A stretch of DNA of 62,789 nucleotides from the NCBI GenBank assembly GCA_947472735.1, contig CANJBY010000008.1, positions 1-62,789 on the forward strand, given 5' to 3'. Source of the DNA: Sphingomonadaceae bacterium (GTDB lineage Bacteria > Pseudomonadota > Alphaproteobacteria > Sphingomonadales > Sphingomonadaceae). Made by a program: the position numbers and the translations under genes. How positions within the stretch are numbered: position 1 is the stretch's first letter; every line of letters begins with the position of its first letter. This document shows positions 25,448-35,299 of this stretch, in pieces. A model generated the notes under the pieces. The model ran no database searches and had not been told where the DNA came from. It saw only the letters and a program-made list of their open reading frames with translations.

Positions 25448-28243
25448 ATGCGGGGAGCATGGCTCGGTGGAGCCGCTCTGGCCTTGTGCGGGGCGTGGCC
25501 GGCACTGGCCGAAGACACGGTCCTGACCGGTCCGGCACCGACCTGGGCCAAGCCGGCCCCGCCGCTGGATATCAAGGCATTGCCGCAACGAAGCAACGTC
25601 GTTCCGCGTTTCGACGAGCAGGTGCGGGTCGAGGGCAACACCGTCACCGCCTTTTTCGATACGGCAACCTTGGTGTCCAGTCCGGAGCAGCTGGCCAAGC
25701 TGGGAACCTTCTCGATCGGCTGGCAGCCCGCGCATGGAGCGGTGACGGTCCACAACCTCGAAATCATGCGGGGCGACAAGGTGATTGACGTGCTCCAGGG
25801 CGGAGCGGGGTTTACCGTGCTGCGACGCGAGGCAGGCCTCGAGCAGCAGATCGTCGACGGGCAACTGACCGCGGTCAAGCATATCGAGGGCCTGCAGATC
25901 GGCGATGTCTTGCGCATGGCCGTCAGTGTTTCCGATCGCGATGATGTGCTGGGCGGCAACGTGCAGGACGCGATGATCCTGTTGCCGGCCCCGGTTCAGG
26001 CCGGCTTCGGTCGGGCCCGCCTGGTCTGGCAGCGCAACCGGCCGCTCAACTGGAAGGGCCTGATGCCCGGCATCACCGCCACGCCGAAGCCGATCGACGG
26101 ACAATGGACCGAACTGGAGATCCCGCTCCCGACGCCGAAGTTGCCGGAAATGCCGAAGAACATGCCCTCGCGCTTCACGCCGCTGCCGCTGGTCCAGTTT
26201 TCGAGCTTTGCGGACTGGAACGCGGTCGCGAAAGTGATGGCGCCCCGCTATGAAGTGAAAGGTGCCATCGCCCCCGGCTCAGAACTAGCCGCGCGGATCG
26301 ATGCCATTGCCGCTCGCTCGAACGATCCATTGCGGCGCATGGCCGATGCGCTCCAGATGGTGCAGGACGAGGTTCGCTACCAGCTGATGGCGCTCGGCAA
26401 CGGGAACTACGTGCCCCAGACACCGGCTGATACGTGGGCCAAGCGTTATGGCGATTGCAAGGCCAAGACGGTGCTGCTGCTGGCCGTGCTGGACCGTCTG
26501 GGCATCGCCGCTGAACCTGTTCTGGCCAACTCCCAGCGAGGCGATGCCGTGGCGCAGACGCTGCCTTCAGCAGCGGCTTTCGATCACGTGTTCGTGCGTG
26601 CCAAAGTTGCCGGTGAAGACTTCTGGCTGGACGGGACCATGCTCGGTTCCCGCCTGGCCGATATCCGGGATGTGCCGCGGTTCGGTTATGTGCTGCCGCT
26701 GTTTGCCGAGAAGGCCGAACTGCTGGCGCTGCCCAATCGCGCCAACGCGCGGCCAGCGGTGGATGTCTACATCGCCTATGACATGACGGGAGGCCCGCAT
26801 TTGCCGGCGCCGTACCGCATGACCGTGCGCTATTCCGGGCCGTCAGCCGAGCGGTACCGTGTGGCCGAGGGTGTCGGCTTTGATTCCAGGCTGGAGGACT
26901 TTGCCGAAAAGTCCGCCAAACAATGGACGGACAGCGAGACGATCGGCAAGCCGACCTCGACCTACGATCCGGTGGCAGCGGTCTGGACGCTTGCGTTCGA
27001 TGGGGTAGCCTATCCTGACTGGGCTTACAGCGACGGACATTACCGATTGTCGCGCACGCCGGCACTGGGCGTGAACTTCGACGCTTCGCGCGATCGTTCC
27101 AGCTGGCGTTCCATCCCTGCTTTGATTGCCGACCCGTGGACCGCGCGTAGCCACATCTCGATAAGCTTCCCCGCGGGAGACGTCGCGATCAGCGGAACGG
27201 AACCCCGGACCCTGACCGTCCCCGGGGTGGAGTGGAAGCGCGCGTTCTCTAGCTCCGCCGGCCGGCTGGTCGAGGAAATCGTTTCGCGCGAGACGGGTGA
27301 GGAAATCGCGCCGGGGCAGATCAGCGGGACCGGCAAGTCGATCGACGACGAGACGGGGCGGGCCGCGCATATCGAGCTGCCCGCGAGCTATCCGATGCGC
27401 TGGGTCGACGTACCGGGTAAACGGAGTGCACCCGCCGTAAAGAAAGTCCGGGCCGTGTTCGATCAACGCGTCGCCGCTGCGCCGGAAGAAGCTGAACGAT
27501 TCGGGGACCGAGCCTGGTTTGAACAGCGCCTGCTCGACCGGGCGGCGTCAGAGGCTGACTATTCCAGGGCTATCGCACTGGATCCGACCGCCAACCGCTA
27601 TCTCTCACGGGCCAACCTGCGGGCTGAACGCGGCGATCATGCCGGTGCGCTGGCGGATGCGCGCGCAGCCTATGAGCTCGAGGAGGGCAACGAGGAGGTC
27701 CGCGATCGTCTCGCCGCCGAACTGGCGGAGAATGGACAGCTCGACAAGGCACTGGAGCTTTTACCGGAAGCCCCCGATTTCACGACCGATGACGGACTGA
27801 CTGACTATATCCAGCGGATCAATCTGCTGGAGACCGGGAACCAGCATGACGCGGCGATGCAACTGCTCGACGCGGCGCTGGAGAAACGCGGAAGCTCGGC
27901 GGAACTGCGCAACACCCGCTGTTGGTTCAGCGCCTTGCGCAATCGCGACATTGAAGCGGCTCTGGATGACTGCAATCGGGCGATCGAGCTGTCTTCCGAG
28001 CCGGCCGGCTTCCTCGACAGCCGCGGCATGGTGCATTTCCGCGCCGGACGTCTCGAAAAGGCGCAGGCGGATTATGAGGCCGCATTGGCGCTGTCACCCG
28101 ATATGGCGAGCGCCCTGTTCATGTATGGCCTGGTGCTTGATCGCCTGGGCAAGAAGGCGGAAGCAACCGCTTCAATCCAGGCCGCACGGACCGAATATCC
28201 CGATATCGAGCATTTCTATGCCCGTTTCGGGATCAAGCGCTGA
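25448..28243 (+). CDS. DUF3857/transglutaminase-like exported protein with TPR tail
   Basis: This encodes 931 aa. A signal peptide (MRGAWLGGAALALCGAWPALA) comes first, then a DUF3857 beta domain (about 40-280), a transglutaminase-like cysteine-protease fold with candidate triad C337 (YGDCKAKT), H380 (FDHVF) and D395 (WLDGT), a beta-rich domain, and TPR-like helices from about residue 700 to the end. The protein is predicted to be periplasmic. Function is unknown; the triad is intact so it may cleave or crosslink. Start ATG 25448 has GGGGGA 8 nt upstream; an in-frame ATG at 25418 lies ahead of the signal peptide. It stands alone 5' of rpoZ. Confidence 0.88.
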   Translation: MRGAWLGGAALALCGAWPALAEDTVLTGPAPTWAKPAPPLDIKALPQRSNVVPRFDEQVRVEGNTVTAFFDTATLVSSPEQLAKLGTFSIGWQPAHGAVTVHNLEIMRGDKVIDVLQGGAGFTVLRREAGLEQQIVDGQLTAVKHIEGLQIGDVLRMAVSVSDRDDVLGGNVQDAMILLPAPVQAGFGRARLVWQRNRPLNWKGLMPGITATPKPIDGQWTELEIPLPTPKLPEMPKNMPSRFTPLPLVQFSSFADWNAVAKVMAPRYEVKGAIAPGSELAARIDAIAARSNDPLRRMADALQMVQDEVRYQLMALGNGNYVPQTPADTWAKRYGDCKAKTVLLLAVLDRLGIAAEPVLANSQRGDAVAQTLPSAAAFDHVFVRAKVAGEDFWLDGTMLGSRLADIRDVPRFGYVLPLFAEKAELLALPNRANARPAVDVYIAYDMTGGPHLPAPYRMTVRYSGPSAERYRVAEGVGFDSRLEDFAEKSAKQWTDSETIGKPTSTYDPVAAVWTLAFDGVAYPDWAYSDGHYRLSRTPALGVNFDASRDRSSWRSIPALIADPWTARSHISISFPAGDVAISGTEPRTLTVPGVEWKRAFSSSAGRLVEEIVSRETGEEIAPGQISGTGKSIDDETGRAAHIELPASYPMRWVDVPGKRSAPAVKKVRAVFDQRVAAAPEEAERFGDRAWFEQRLLDRAASEADYSRAIALDPTANRYLSRANLRAERGDHAGALADARAAYELEEGNEEVRDRLAAELAENGQLDKALELLPEAPDFTTDDGLTDYIQRINLLETGNQHDAAMQLLDAALEKRGSSAELRNTRCWFSALRNRDIEAALDDCNRAIELSSEPAGFLDSRGMVHFRAGRLEKAQADYEAALALSPDMASALFMYGLVLDRLGKKAEATASIQAARTEYPDIEHFYARFGIKR

Positions 28244-28260
28244 ATCTACCAAAATATTGT

Positions 28261-28288
28261 TACAAAACAGTAATTTGTATGTTTTTTT
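28261..28288 (+). terminator. weak terminator-like hairpin with T-tract
   Basis: TACAAA at 28261-28266 pairs with TTTGTA at 28274-28279, and a run of seven T follows at 28282-28288. It lies 18 nt after the DUF3857 gene stop. The stem is AT-rich and short, so it may instead be part of the rpoZ promoter region. Confidence 0.3.
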
Positions 28289-28354
28289 CTTGTTATTCCG
28301 AGCGCCGGCGTGTAGCCCCCCGTCTTTCCCGCTAGTTCTGGACTGGAGTGCCCC

Positions 28355-28699
28355 ATGGCGCGCGTTACCGTTGAAGATTGCGTCGACAAGATTCCCAACC
28401 GTTTCGACCTTGTCCTGCTTGCCGCGCAGCGTGCGCGCGAGATTTCGGGCGGGGCGGAAATCACCATTGATCGAGACCGGGACAAGAACCCCGTCGTCGC
28501 CCTGCGCGAAATTGCCGAAGAGACGGTCAACCCGCGGGTGCTGGGCGAAACGCTGCTGACATCACTGCAGCGCGTGCTGCCCGAGGACGACGACGAGATC
28601 GACGATATCGGCTCGCTCAGCCAGTCGGCCGAAGCGCTGCGGATCACCGCCGCGGCGCCGGTGCGCAACACCTCGATCGGCGGCGATTACGAGGGTTAA
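28355..28699 (+). CDS. rpoZ: RNA polymerase omega subunit
   Basis: This encodes 114 aa. The [24 protein letters not shown] start and the [12 protein letters not shown] segment are the omega signature; the acidic [10 protein letters not shown] tail is the longer alphaproteobacterial form. It helps assemble core RNA polymerase by holding beta-prime. In many alphaproteobacteria rpoZ precedes a spoT/rel gene; here panC follows convergently, so that link is absent. Confidence 0.96.
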   Translation: MARVTVEDCVDKIPNRFDLVLLAAQRAREISGGAEITIDRDRDKNPVVALREIAEETVNPRVLGETLLTSLQRVLPEDDDEIDDIGSLSQSAEALRITAAAPVRNTSIGGDYEG

Positions 28700-28763
28700 G
28701 GCCACTCGCCGGTTCCTGCACCACTGGCCGGAACCGGCTTCCGCCAGAATATCCAGCCCGGCG

Positions 28764-29612
28764 CTACACGGCCATGTTGTCGATCAGCCGCGCCTTGCCG
28801 ATGCGTGCGGCGACGAGCAGGCGCGCGGGGCGCTCAGGCAGAGTGGTAAGCGGGACCAAGCTTTCCGCGTCGCACAGTTCTGCATAGTCGACCGAGACGA
28901 ACCCGGCGGCCAGCAGCGCTTCGCGCAGCGCTGTCAGTGTGCCATGCACCGGGGCGCCGGCCTTCAGTTCAAGGATTGCGGTCTGCATGGCGCGGGGCAG
29001 TGCCGCTGCCTGCGCCCGCTCCTGCGGCGTGAGGTAAGCGTTGCGCGAAGACATCGCGAGGCCGTCAGCCTCGCGCACGGTGGGAATGCCGATGATAGCA
29101 TCCACGTGCGGCAGCGTCAGGTCGAGGTCGCAAGCCATGCGGCGGATCACCGCGAGTTGCTGCCAGTCCTTCTCACCGAACAAGGCGAAGTCCGGCCTGA
29201 CCTGGTTGAACAACTTGCAAACTACGGTCGCCACGCCATCGAAGTGTCCGGGACGCGCCGCGCCGCACAGGCCCTCGCTCACCCCGGCGACTGCGATGTT
29301 CGTGGCGTAGCCGGCGGGGTACATTGCTTCCGATGCAGGTGCCCAGAGCAACGCGGCGCCCTCGGCTTCGATCAGCGCCGCGTCTCGCTCCAGCTGGCGG
29401 GGATAGGCCGCCAGGTCCTCGTTGGCGCCAAACTGGCGCGGATTGACGAAAATCGACACGGCAACGTGCGCCGCGCGGGCCTTCGCTTCACGCACTAGCG
29501 CCAAGTGACCTTCGTGCAGCGCGCCCATCGTGGGCACCAGCGCGATCGGTCCGTCGCAACGCAGCGCATCTACCGCACGTCGCAGTGGATCAAGCTGCCG
29601 GAAGGTTTGCAT
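28764..29612 (-). CDS. panC: pantothenate synthetase
   Basis: This encodes 282 aa. It joins pantoate and beta-alanine with ATP to make pantothenate, the CoA precursor. The ATP-binding PTMGALHEGHLAL holds the HxGH-type motif, followed by VSIFVNPRQF, FGEKDWQQL and the KMSKS-like segment MSSRNAYL. Length is normal. panB and panD are not nearby. It is divergent from mipZ. Confidence 0.96.
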   Translation of the reverse strand: MQTFRQLDPLRRAVDALRCDGPIALVPTMGALHEGHLALVREAKARAAHVAVSIFVNPRQFGANEDLAAYPRQLERDAALIEAEGAALLWAPASEAMYPAGYATNIAVAGVSEGLCGAARPGHFDGVATVVCKLFNQVRPDFALFGEKDWQQLAVIRRMACDLDLTLPHVDAIIGIPTVREADGLAMSSRNAYLTPQERAQAAALPRAMQTAILELKAGAPVHGTLTALREALLAAGFVSVDYAELCDAESLVPLTTLPERPARLLVAARIGKARLIDNMAV

Positions 29613-29698
29613 GGGCTAGGCTCCCTGGACTAGAACGACCCCAACGGACGGGCACGATTTGCCTGCCAGCAACTCTCGCCGAAAGCAAAAATTCTCAC

Positions 29699-30514
29699 GT
29701 GTCTGCGCATCGAATCGTCTTCGCCAATGAAAAGGGCGGCACCGGCAAGTCCACCACGGCCGTGCACACGGCCATTGCGCTTGCCTATATGGGCGCGAAG
29801 GTGGCGGCACTCGATCTCGATCCGCGGCAGCGCACCCTGCACCGCTACCTCGAGAACCGGGCGGAGACCGAGCGGCGGCGCGGCATAACGCTGCCCGGTG
29901 CGCGTTTCGCGGTGTTCACCGGCGGCAGCACCGAGGACCTCGACACTCAGTGCGCCGAACTGTCCGATGGCATGGACTTCCTGCTGTTCGACACCCCGGG
30001 GCGCGACGATCCCTTCGCCCGCCATGCGGCAACCAGCGCGGACACCCTGGTCACCCCGATCAACGACAGCTTCGTCGACTTCGACCTGATCGGTCAGGTC
30101 GATGCCGAGACGTTCAAGGTCCGGCGCTTGTCATTCTACGCGGAACTGATCTGGGAGGCCCGCAAGAAACGCGCTCTGGCGACGATCCAGGAAGCCCGGC
30201 GCGAGATGGATTGGGTGGTCGTGCGCAACCGCACGCATCACCTTGAAGCGCGTAACCAGCGCCGGCTGGAAGGCGCGCTGACCGAATTGTCTAAGCGCGT
30301 CGGCTTCCGTATCGCCAACGGCCTGTCGGAGCGCGTGATTTACCGCGAGCTGTTCCCTTCCGGGCTGACCCTGCTCGACAAAGGGCAACTCGGAGAACTC
30401 GGCACCAGTCATCTCGTCGCACGCCAGGAACTGCGCGCCTTGCTCGCGGCGCTCAACCTGCCGATGCCGGCGACACCGGGGAAGAAGGAGCTTGCCCTGA
30501 CCGCCGAGGCGTGA
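29699..30514 (+). CDS. mipZ: MipZ, division-plane positioning ATPase
   Basis: This encodes 271 aa, a ParA/MinD-type ATPase. It begins VSAHRIVFANEKGGTGKST, a deviant Walker A with K12 and K17; DFLLFDTPGRDD is the second Walker region. MipZ binds chromosome-bound ParB at the poles and inhibits FtsZ polymerisation, so the ring forms at mid-cell in many alphaproteobacteria, replacing the Min system. A GTG start at 29699 gives the family N-terminus; the open frame from 29585 overlaps panC and adds unrelated residues. The J-domain gene follows 14 nt later. Confidence 0.94.
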   Translation: MSAHRIVFANEKGGTGKSTTAVHTAIALAYMGAKVAALDLDPRQRTLHRYLENRAETERRRGITLPGARFAVFTGGSTEDLDTQCAELSDGMDFLLFDTPGRDDPFARHAATSADTLVTPINDSFVDFDLIGQVDAETFKVRRLSFYAELIWEARKKRALATIQEARREMDWVVVRNRTHHLEARNQRRLEGALTELSKRVGFRIANGLSERVIYRELFPSGLTLLDKGQLGELGTSHLVARQELRALLAALNLPMPATPGKKELALTAEA

Positions 30515-30528
30515 TTTGACTCGCCGCG

Positions 30529-30819
30529 GTGTCGGTAAAGCTACTCATCGTCGCCGCGCTGGTCTGTTGGGCCTGTCGGCGGTTTCTCGGCAAGTGGCCG
30601 TGGGACATGCTTCGTCCTCCGCCGACCCGCCAGCAAGAAGTGTTGCGTGCCCGCAAACTGCTGGGCGTGCGGCTTGATGCCGGCCACGCCGAAATTATCG
30701 ATGCCCATCGCAAGCTCATCACCATTGTCCACCCCGACCGGGGCGGCACGACCGATCAGGTCCATGAGGCGAACGCCGCGCGTGATGTGCTGCTCAACGA
30801 ACTACCAAACCAGAGTTGA
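30529..30819 (+). CDS. small membrane-anchored J-domain protein
   Basis: This encodes 96 aa. A hydrophobic start (KLLIVAALVCWACRRFL) anchors the protein. The rest is a compact J domain: helix with EVLRARKLLGV, helix with IIDAHRKLITIV, then the diagnostic HPD at residues 68-70 and a final helix with ANAARDVLLN. It should stimulate a DnaK-type Hsp70 at the membrane. The GTG start at 30529 leaves 14 nt to mipZ, and pgmG begins 6 nt after its stop, so the three genes are probably one transcript. Confidence 0.85.
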   Translation: MSVKLLIVAALVCWACRRFLGKWPWDMLRPPPTRQQEVLRARKLLGVRLDAGHAEIIDAHRKLITIVHPDRGGTTDQVHEANAARDVLLNELPNQS

Positions 30820-30825
30820 TCCCCC

Positions 30826-32229
30826 ATGAATCACAATTTCCACCCGACCAGCCTTCGGGAATACGATATTCGCGGCATAGTCGGCGAGACCCTTAACCCA
30901 GATGACGCCCGGGCTATCGGTCGCAGCTTCGGTACGCTGCTGCGCCGTGCCGGCGGACGCACCGTGGCGGTCGGCTATGACGGTCGGGTCAGCTCGCCGG
31001 TGCTGGAAGAGGCGCTGGTAGAAGGACTGATGGCCACGGGCTGTCATGCGGTCCGGGTTGGCATGGGGCCGACGCCGATGCTTTATTTTGCTGAAGCTTC
31101 AGCGCAGGATGTAGATGGCGGCATCGAGATAACCGGCAGCCATAATCCCGCCAATTACAATGGCTTCAAGATGGTATTCCAGGGTCGGCCGTTTTTCGGC
31201 GAGCAGATCCAGGAGATCGGCCGGATGGCGGCGAAGGGCGATTGGCTCTCGGGCGAGGGCGGCTTCGAGTATCGCGAGGTCCTCCAGGCCTATATCGCCC
31301 GGCTGGTCGAAGGGCTGGCGGGGATCGACGCGGACAAGCTCTCCGCTCTCAAGATCGGCTGGGACGCGGGGAATGGCGCCGCCGGACCCGCGCTCGAATT
31401 GCTGGTCGCGCAGCTGCCGGGCGAACACCACCTGCTCTACACCGAAGTCGACGGAAACTTTCCCAATCATCATCCCGATCCTACCGAGGAGAAAAACCTC
31501 GCAGACCTGAAGGCGCTGGTCGCCGAGAAGAGCCTCGATTTCGGAATTGCTTTCGACGGCGATGGTGATCGGATCGGGGCGATCGACGGTCAGGGCCGGG
31601 TGATCTGGGGCGATCAGCTCCTGATGATCTACGCGGAGGATCTGCTCAGGATCTTGCCGGGGTCCACGATTATCGCCGATGTGAAGGCCAGCCGCGCGCT
31701 GTACGACCGGGTCGCGGAGCTGGGCGGCCAGCCGATGATGTGGAAGACCGGGCACAGCCTGATCAAGTCCAAAATGAAGGAAACTGGCGCCCCGCTGGCC
31801 GGTGAGATGAGCGGCCACGTGTTCTTCGCGCACGAATACTATGGCTATGACGATGCGCTCTACGCCGCAGTCCGGCTGATCGCCGCCTCGGCGCGGTTGG
31901 GCAAGTCGGTGACGCAGTTGCGTAGCGACATGCTGGAGATGATCAACACGCCGGAAATGCGCTTTCAGGTCGATGAGAGCCGCAAGTTCGCGGTGGTCGA
32001 TGAAGTGCGTGACCGGTTGGCGGCTGGGGGTGCGGATTTCAACGCGACCGATGGCGTGCGCGTCAACACCGCTGACGGGTGGTGGTTGCTACGCGCTTCG
32101 AACACGCAGGACGTGCTGGTGGCCCGGGCCGAGAGCTTTACCGAGGATGGTCTGGGGCAGCTGATGGCCGAGATCGACGCGCAACTGGCGGCTTCAGGTC
32201 TCAAGCGCGGCCCGCAGGCCGGGCACTGA
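30826..32229 (+). CDS. pgmG: phosphomannomutase/phosphoglucomutase, PgmG type
   Basis: This encodes 467 aa. The start [12 protein letters not shown], the phosphoserine loop TGSHNP, the metal loop DGDGDR ([12 protein letters not shown]) and the sugar loop GEMSGH are the four active-site elements of alpha-D-phosphohexomutases. The enzyme interconverts glucose and mannose 1- and 6-phosphates, supplying nucleotide sugars for exopolysaccharide (as PgmG does in Sphingomonas gellan makers). Whether this one prefers mannose or glucose cannot be read from sequence. Confidence 0.93.
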   Translation: MNHNFHPTSLREYDIRGIVGETLNPDDARAIGRSFGTLLRRAGGRTVAVGYDGRVSSPVLEEALVEGLMATGCHAVRVGMGPTPMLYFAEASAQDVDGGIEITGSHNPANYNGFKMVFQGRPFFGEQIQEIGRMAAKGDWLSGEGGFEYREVLQAYIARLVEGLAGIDADKLSALKIGWDAGNGAAGPALELLVAQLPGEHHLLYTEVDGNFPNHHPDPTEEKNLADLKALVAEKSLDFGIAFDGDGDRIGAIDGQGRVIWGDQLLMIYAEDLLRILPGSTIIADVKASRALYDRVAELGGQPMMWKTGHSLIKSKMKETGAPLAGEMSGHVFFAHEYYGYDDALYAAVRLIAASARLGKSVTQLRSDMLEMINTPEMRFQVDESRKFAVVDEVRDRLAAGGADFNATDGVRVNTADGWWLLRASNTQDVLVARAESFTEDGLGQLMAEIDAQLAASGLKRGPQAGH

Positions 32230-32336
32230 GCATCGGCTCGATCTGGCGCAATTGGCAGCCAGACCCGGGCTCTGAGGGAAACGGGAGGGGGGTCCCTATC
32301 CCTGCATGACCTGGCTGCGCCGGGGGGCCGGGTAAC

Positions 32337-32693
32337 TCAATAGACGCTGCGGTAGACGTTTCCGCTGGTGAAGCGCGCCAGCAGGTTCTCGTGCACGATC
32401 GGGCTCAGCATGTTGATGAAGGCACAGCCGGCGAGGCTGTTGTTCCACCACACCACTTCGGCCTGTAGTGATTCCAGCCCGGGCAGCGAGAGCCAGCAGA
32501 CAGACCCGGGTTGCAGCCGATTGATTGCGGCCGCCGAAAATCCCGCCAGCGAAAGGTCGTGAACCACGGTCTGGAAGCCGCGGCCGCCGGATGGGCGCAG
32601 CGATGCGGGAATGGACACGCGCGTACGCGGCGCGCAGCGATCTTCCTGTGCCGCCAGGGCATAGCGATCATGCATCATCAGCGAATCGTTCAT
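32337..32693 (-). CDS. PilZ domain protein
   Basis: This encodes 118 aa. After a short leader, RCAPRTRVSIPASL supplies an RxxxR-type motif and VHDLSLAGFSA the (D/N)xSxxG motif that together bind cyclic di-GMP in PilZ domains. The spacing is right, so binding is plausible. The domain stands alone, without an output domain. AGGAGG lies 6 nt upstream of the ATG, a strong site. Confidence 0.87.
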   Translation of the reverse strand: MNDSLMMHDRYALAAQEDRCAPRTRVSIPASLRPSGGRGFQTVVHDLSLAGFSAAAINRLQPGSVCWLSLPGLESLQAEVVWWNNSLAGCAFINMLSPIVHENLLARFTSGNVYRSVY

Positions 32694-32769
32694 GGGTGCC
32701 CTCCTAATGCTTGCCGGAAAGTTGTGCGGCAGGCTTTGTAGAGAATGGCGGACCCTGGTTGCCTCCGCG

Positions 32770-33483
32770 TTACGAGGCTAGGTTAACGTCTTCGCGGTAT
32801 GGGCTGGCAAATTGTTCACCAAGCAAGGCTGCGAGCCGCTCTGCAACGGCTTCGGGCGGGGGCACGGACTGGGGATCCTCTCCCGGAAAAGCCTTTGCCC
32901 GCATGGCCGTACGCACTGCGCCGGGGTTGACTAGCGCGACCCGTACCTTGGACACGTTGCGCACTTCCAGGGCGTAACACTCGAACAGCATTTCCTGCGC
33001 CGCCTTGGTCGCGGCGTAGCCGGCCCAATAGGCAGCGGCGTGGCGCGCGACCGGACTGGTCAGCAGCAGAACCCGGGCATCCGGACTGCGCCGCAGCAAT
33101 CGGTCGAAGCTGTAAAGGAGAGCATGACTCGCAAGCGCGTTGACGTTGAACGCTTCGCTCAGGGCCTTCTGGTCGAGATCGACGACGGCTGTCGCCTGGG
33201 GGAGGACCGCAGCGCTGTGGACGAGGATGTCGAGCTGTCCCCAACGCTCTGCAATCGCGCCGGCCAGACGGGTAAGTCCGTCCGTTTCCTTGAGGTCAAC
33301 CGGGGCAAGGGTGGCGCTGCCGCCGGCCTCGAAAATGCGTTGCTCGATCGCCTCCAGCGCCTTCACGTCGCGTGCGGTGAGCACCACATGGGCGCCTTGC
33401 GCGGCGAGGGCCTCGGCGGTGGCCGCACCGATGCCGCGGCTGGCGCCGGTTACCAGTGCTATCTGGCCTTCAAAGGGCTTCAC
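32770..33483 (-). CDS. SDR family NAD(P)-dependent oxidoreductase
   Basis: This encodes 237 aa, a classical short-chain dehydrogenase: cofactor loop TGASRGIG, NAG-like strand HSAAVLP, catalytic Ser in LLTSPVA and Tyr-Lys in GYAATK. TARD after the second strand favours NADP. The HSAA in place of NNAG is a common deviation. The substrate is not known. Its ATG overlaps the stop of purF (ATGA), so it is translated with it, a frequently seen alphaproteobacterial arrangement without a known biochemical reason. Confidence 0.92.
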   Translation of the reverse strand: MKPFEGQIALVTGASRGIGAATAEALAAQGAHVVLTARDVKALEAIEQRIFEAGGSATLAPVDLKETDGLTRLAGAIAERWGQLDILVHSAAVLPQATAVVDLDQKALSEAFNVNALASHALLYSFDRLLRRSPDARVLLLTSPVARHAAAYWAGYAATKAAQEMLFECYALEVRNVSKVRVALVNPGAVRTAMRAKAFPGEDPQSVPPPEAVAERLAALLGEQFASPYREDVNLAS

Positions 33484-34952
33484 GCGACCTTGCCGACCGG
33501 CAGCGAAAGCTGCGCAGCCTGTTCCACACGATCGGCCAGGTCGGTCAACGCGGTCGGATAATCGCCCGAGAAACAGGCGTCGCAGTGTTGCGGGCAGTCA
33601 TTGTTGCGCCCGGGTTCGCCGACCGCGCGATAAAGCCCGTCAATCGAGACGAACGCGAGACTGTCGGCCACGATGAACTTGGCCATTTCCTGTACGTCCA
33701 TCCGCGCGGCGAGCAGCTTGTGGCGCTCCGGCGTGTCCACGCCATAGAAGCAGCTGTGCATCGTTGGCGGGCTGGCGACGCGCATGTGCACTTCCGCCGC
33801 GCCGGCATCGCGCATCATCTGCACGATCTTCATCGAAGTGGTGCCGCGCACGATCGAATCGTCGATCAGCACGATCCGCTTGCCTTCAACGAGCGCGCGG
33901 TTGGCATTGTGCTTGCGCTTCACATCGGCGTGGCGGGCGCCATCGGATGGCTGGATGAAGGTGCGCCCGACATAGTGCGAGCGAATGATCCCGAGCCCGA
34001 AGGGAATGCCAGATTGCTGGGAAAAGCCGATCGCGGCCGGCATGCCGCTGTCCGGCACCGGCACGACAAGGTCGGCCTCGACCGGGGCCTCGATCGCCAG
34101 TTCCTCGCCAATCCGGCGGCGCACATCATAGACCGAGCGGCCGCCCATCACCGAATCCGGCCGGCTGAAATAGACATGCTCGAAGATGCAGAGACGCGGC
34201 GGGATGGGACCGAAGGGGCGGTGGCTGGTTATGCGCCCATCGGTGCGGACTTCGATCAGTTCGCCAGGCTCTACTTCGCGCTCGAAGATCGCGCCGACCA
34301 CGTCCAGTGCCACGGTCTCGCTGGCGAAGACCACCGCATCGCCGATCCGGCCCATCACCAGCGGGCGGATGCCCAGCGGGTCGCGGCAGGCGATCATGCG
34401 CTTGGTGGTCATGCAGATCAGCGAGTAGGCGCCCTCGACCAGCCGCAGCGCATCGACGAAGCGATCGAGCAGGGTAGGATAGCGGCTGGTTGCGATCAGG
34501 TGGATGATCACCTCGGTGTCGGACGTCGACTGGAAGATCGCGCCCTTGTTCACCAGTTCCTGCTTGAGGTGCATCGCATTGGAGATGTTGCCGTTGTGCG
34601 CAATCGTGAAGCCGCCACGCGCCAGATCCGCATGGAGTGGCTGGACGTTGCGCAGGCCGGAGCCGCCGGTGGTGGAATAGCGGACGTGGCCCGAAGCCAT
34701 TTCGCCGGGCAACTCATTGAAGATGGAGTTGTCGGAGAAGACCTGAGCGACGTGGCCGATACCGCGGCGGGCGAAGAACTCCTTGCCGTCCCAGCTGACG
34801 ATCCCGACCGCCTCCTGGCCACGGTGCTGCAGGGCATGCAGCCCAAGCGCCGCCATGGCCGCGGCTTCCTTCGTGCCGATGACTCCGAAGACGCCGCATT
34901 CCTCGCGCAACTTGTCGCCATCCGCGTCGAGGAAGGGGTGGGTTAGGTTCAT
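33480..34952 (-). CDS. purF: amidophosphoribosyltransferase
   Basis: This encodes 490 aa. It converts PRPP and glutamine to phosphoribosylamine, the first step of purine synthesis. Cys19 in REECGVFG becomes the N-terminal nucleophile after removal of an 18-residue propeptide, as in the Bacillus-type enzyme. The PRPP loop is IVLIDDSIVRGTT. Cys residues near the end (NNDCPQHCDACF) and in HSCFYG could be the Fe-S ligands of this type. The ATG at 34952 fits; the open frame runs on to 35156 without family sequence. The SDR gene overlaps its end. Confidence 0.95.
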   Translation of the reverse strand: MNLTHPFLDADGDKLREECGVFGVIGTKEAAAMAALGLHALQHRGQEAVGIVSWDGKEFFARRGIGHVAQVFSDNSIFNELPGEMASGHVRYSTTGGSGLRNVQPLHADLARGGFTIAHNGNISNAMHLKQELVNKGAIFQSTSDTEVIIHLIATSRYPTLLDRFVDALRLVEGAYSLICMTTKRMIACRDPLGIRPLVMGRIGDAVVFASETVALDVVGAIFEREVEPGELIEVRTDGRITSHRPFGPIPPRLCIFEHVYFSRPDSVMGGRSVYDVRRRIGEELAIEAPVEADLVVPVPDSGMPAAIGFSQQSGIPFGLGIIRSHYVGRTFIQPSDGARHADVKRKHNANRALVEGKRIVLIDDSIVRGTTSMKIVQMMRDAGAAEVHMRVASPPTMHSCFYGVDTPERHKLLAARMDVQEMAKFIVADSLAFVSIDGLYRAVGEPGRNNDCPQHCDACFSGDYPTALTDLADRVEQAAQLSLPVGKVA

Positions 34953-35071
34953 GGTTTTGTCGGGCCTGTGCGCAGCGCTGATGCTGCGCCTTTGGCCGGA
35001 GTCGACGGGGAAAGCAAGCGCAGCGGCCGCCCACGCGACGTATCGGTGCACGGATTCGGCAACCCGAGGCG

Positions 35072-35299
35072 TCAGATGGGGATCAGTTCCACATAGTCTT
35101 CCAGCGAAAGCTCTGCGACAAGCCGCTCGGCATTGGGCAGGCAGGCGCGCGGGCACTCCAGCACCTGGAACTCGGCCACGTGTTCGGTCCGCTCATGCAT
35201 CGCCAGCAAAGCAGCGACGAGCGTTTGCCATTCGCCGTGCGGCGATGCAGGGAGCGAGCGTTCGATTAGACGGCCGGAACGAGGCCGAGATGCCAGCAT
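35072..35299 (-). CDS. small protein of unknown function
   Basis: This encodes 75 aa. GGGGAGA precedes the ATG at 35299 by 7 nt, supporting real translation. The sequence starts with basic residues, then a helix (TLVAALLAMHERTEHVAEF), then CPRACLPN with two Cys, and an acidic end (AELSLEDYVELIPI). I know no family. It lies on the same strand as purF, 119 bp upstream of it, possibly as a leader gene. Confidence 0.5.
   Translation of the reverse strand: MLASRPRSGRLIERSLPASPHGEWQTLVAALLAMHERTEHVAEFQVLECPRACLPNAERLVAELSLEDYVELIPI

Noticed and set aside
33456..34946. A 496-codon plus-strand frame opposite purF
   Set aside because: It is antisense to a clearly identified enzyme and full of Ala/Asp/His repeats typical of shadow translation.
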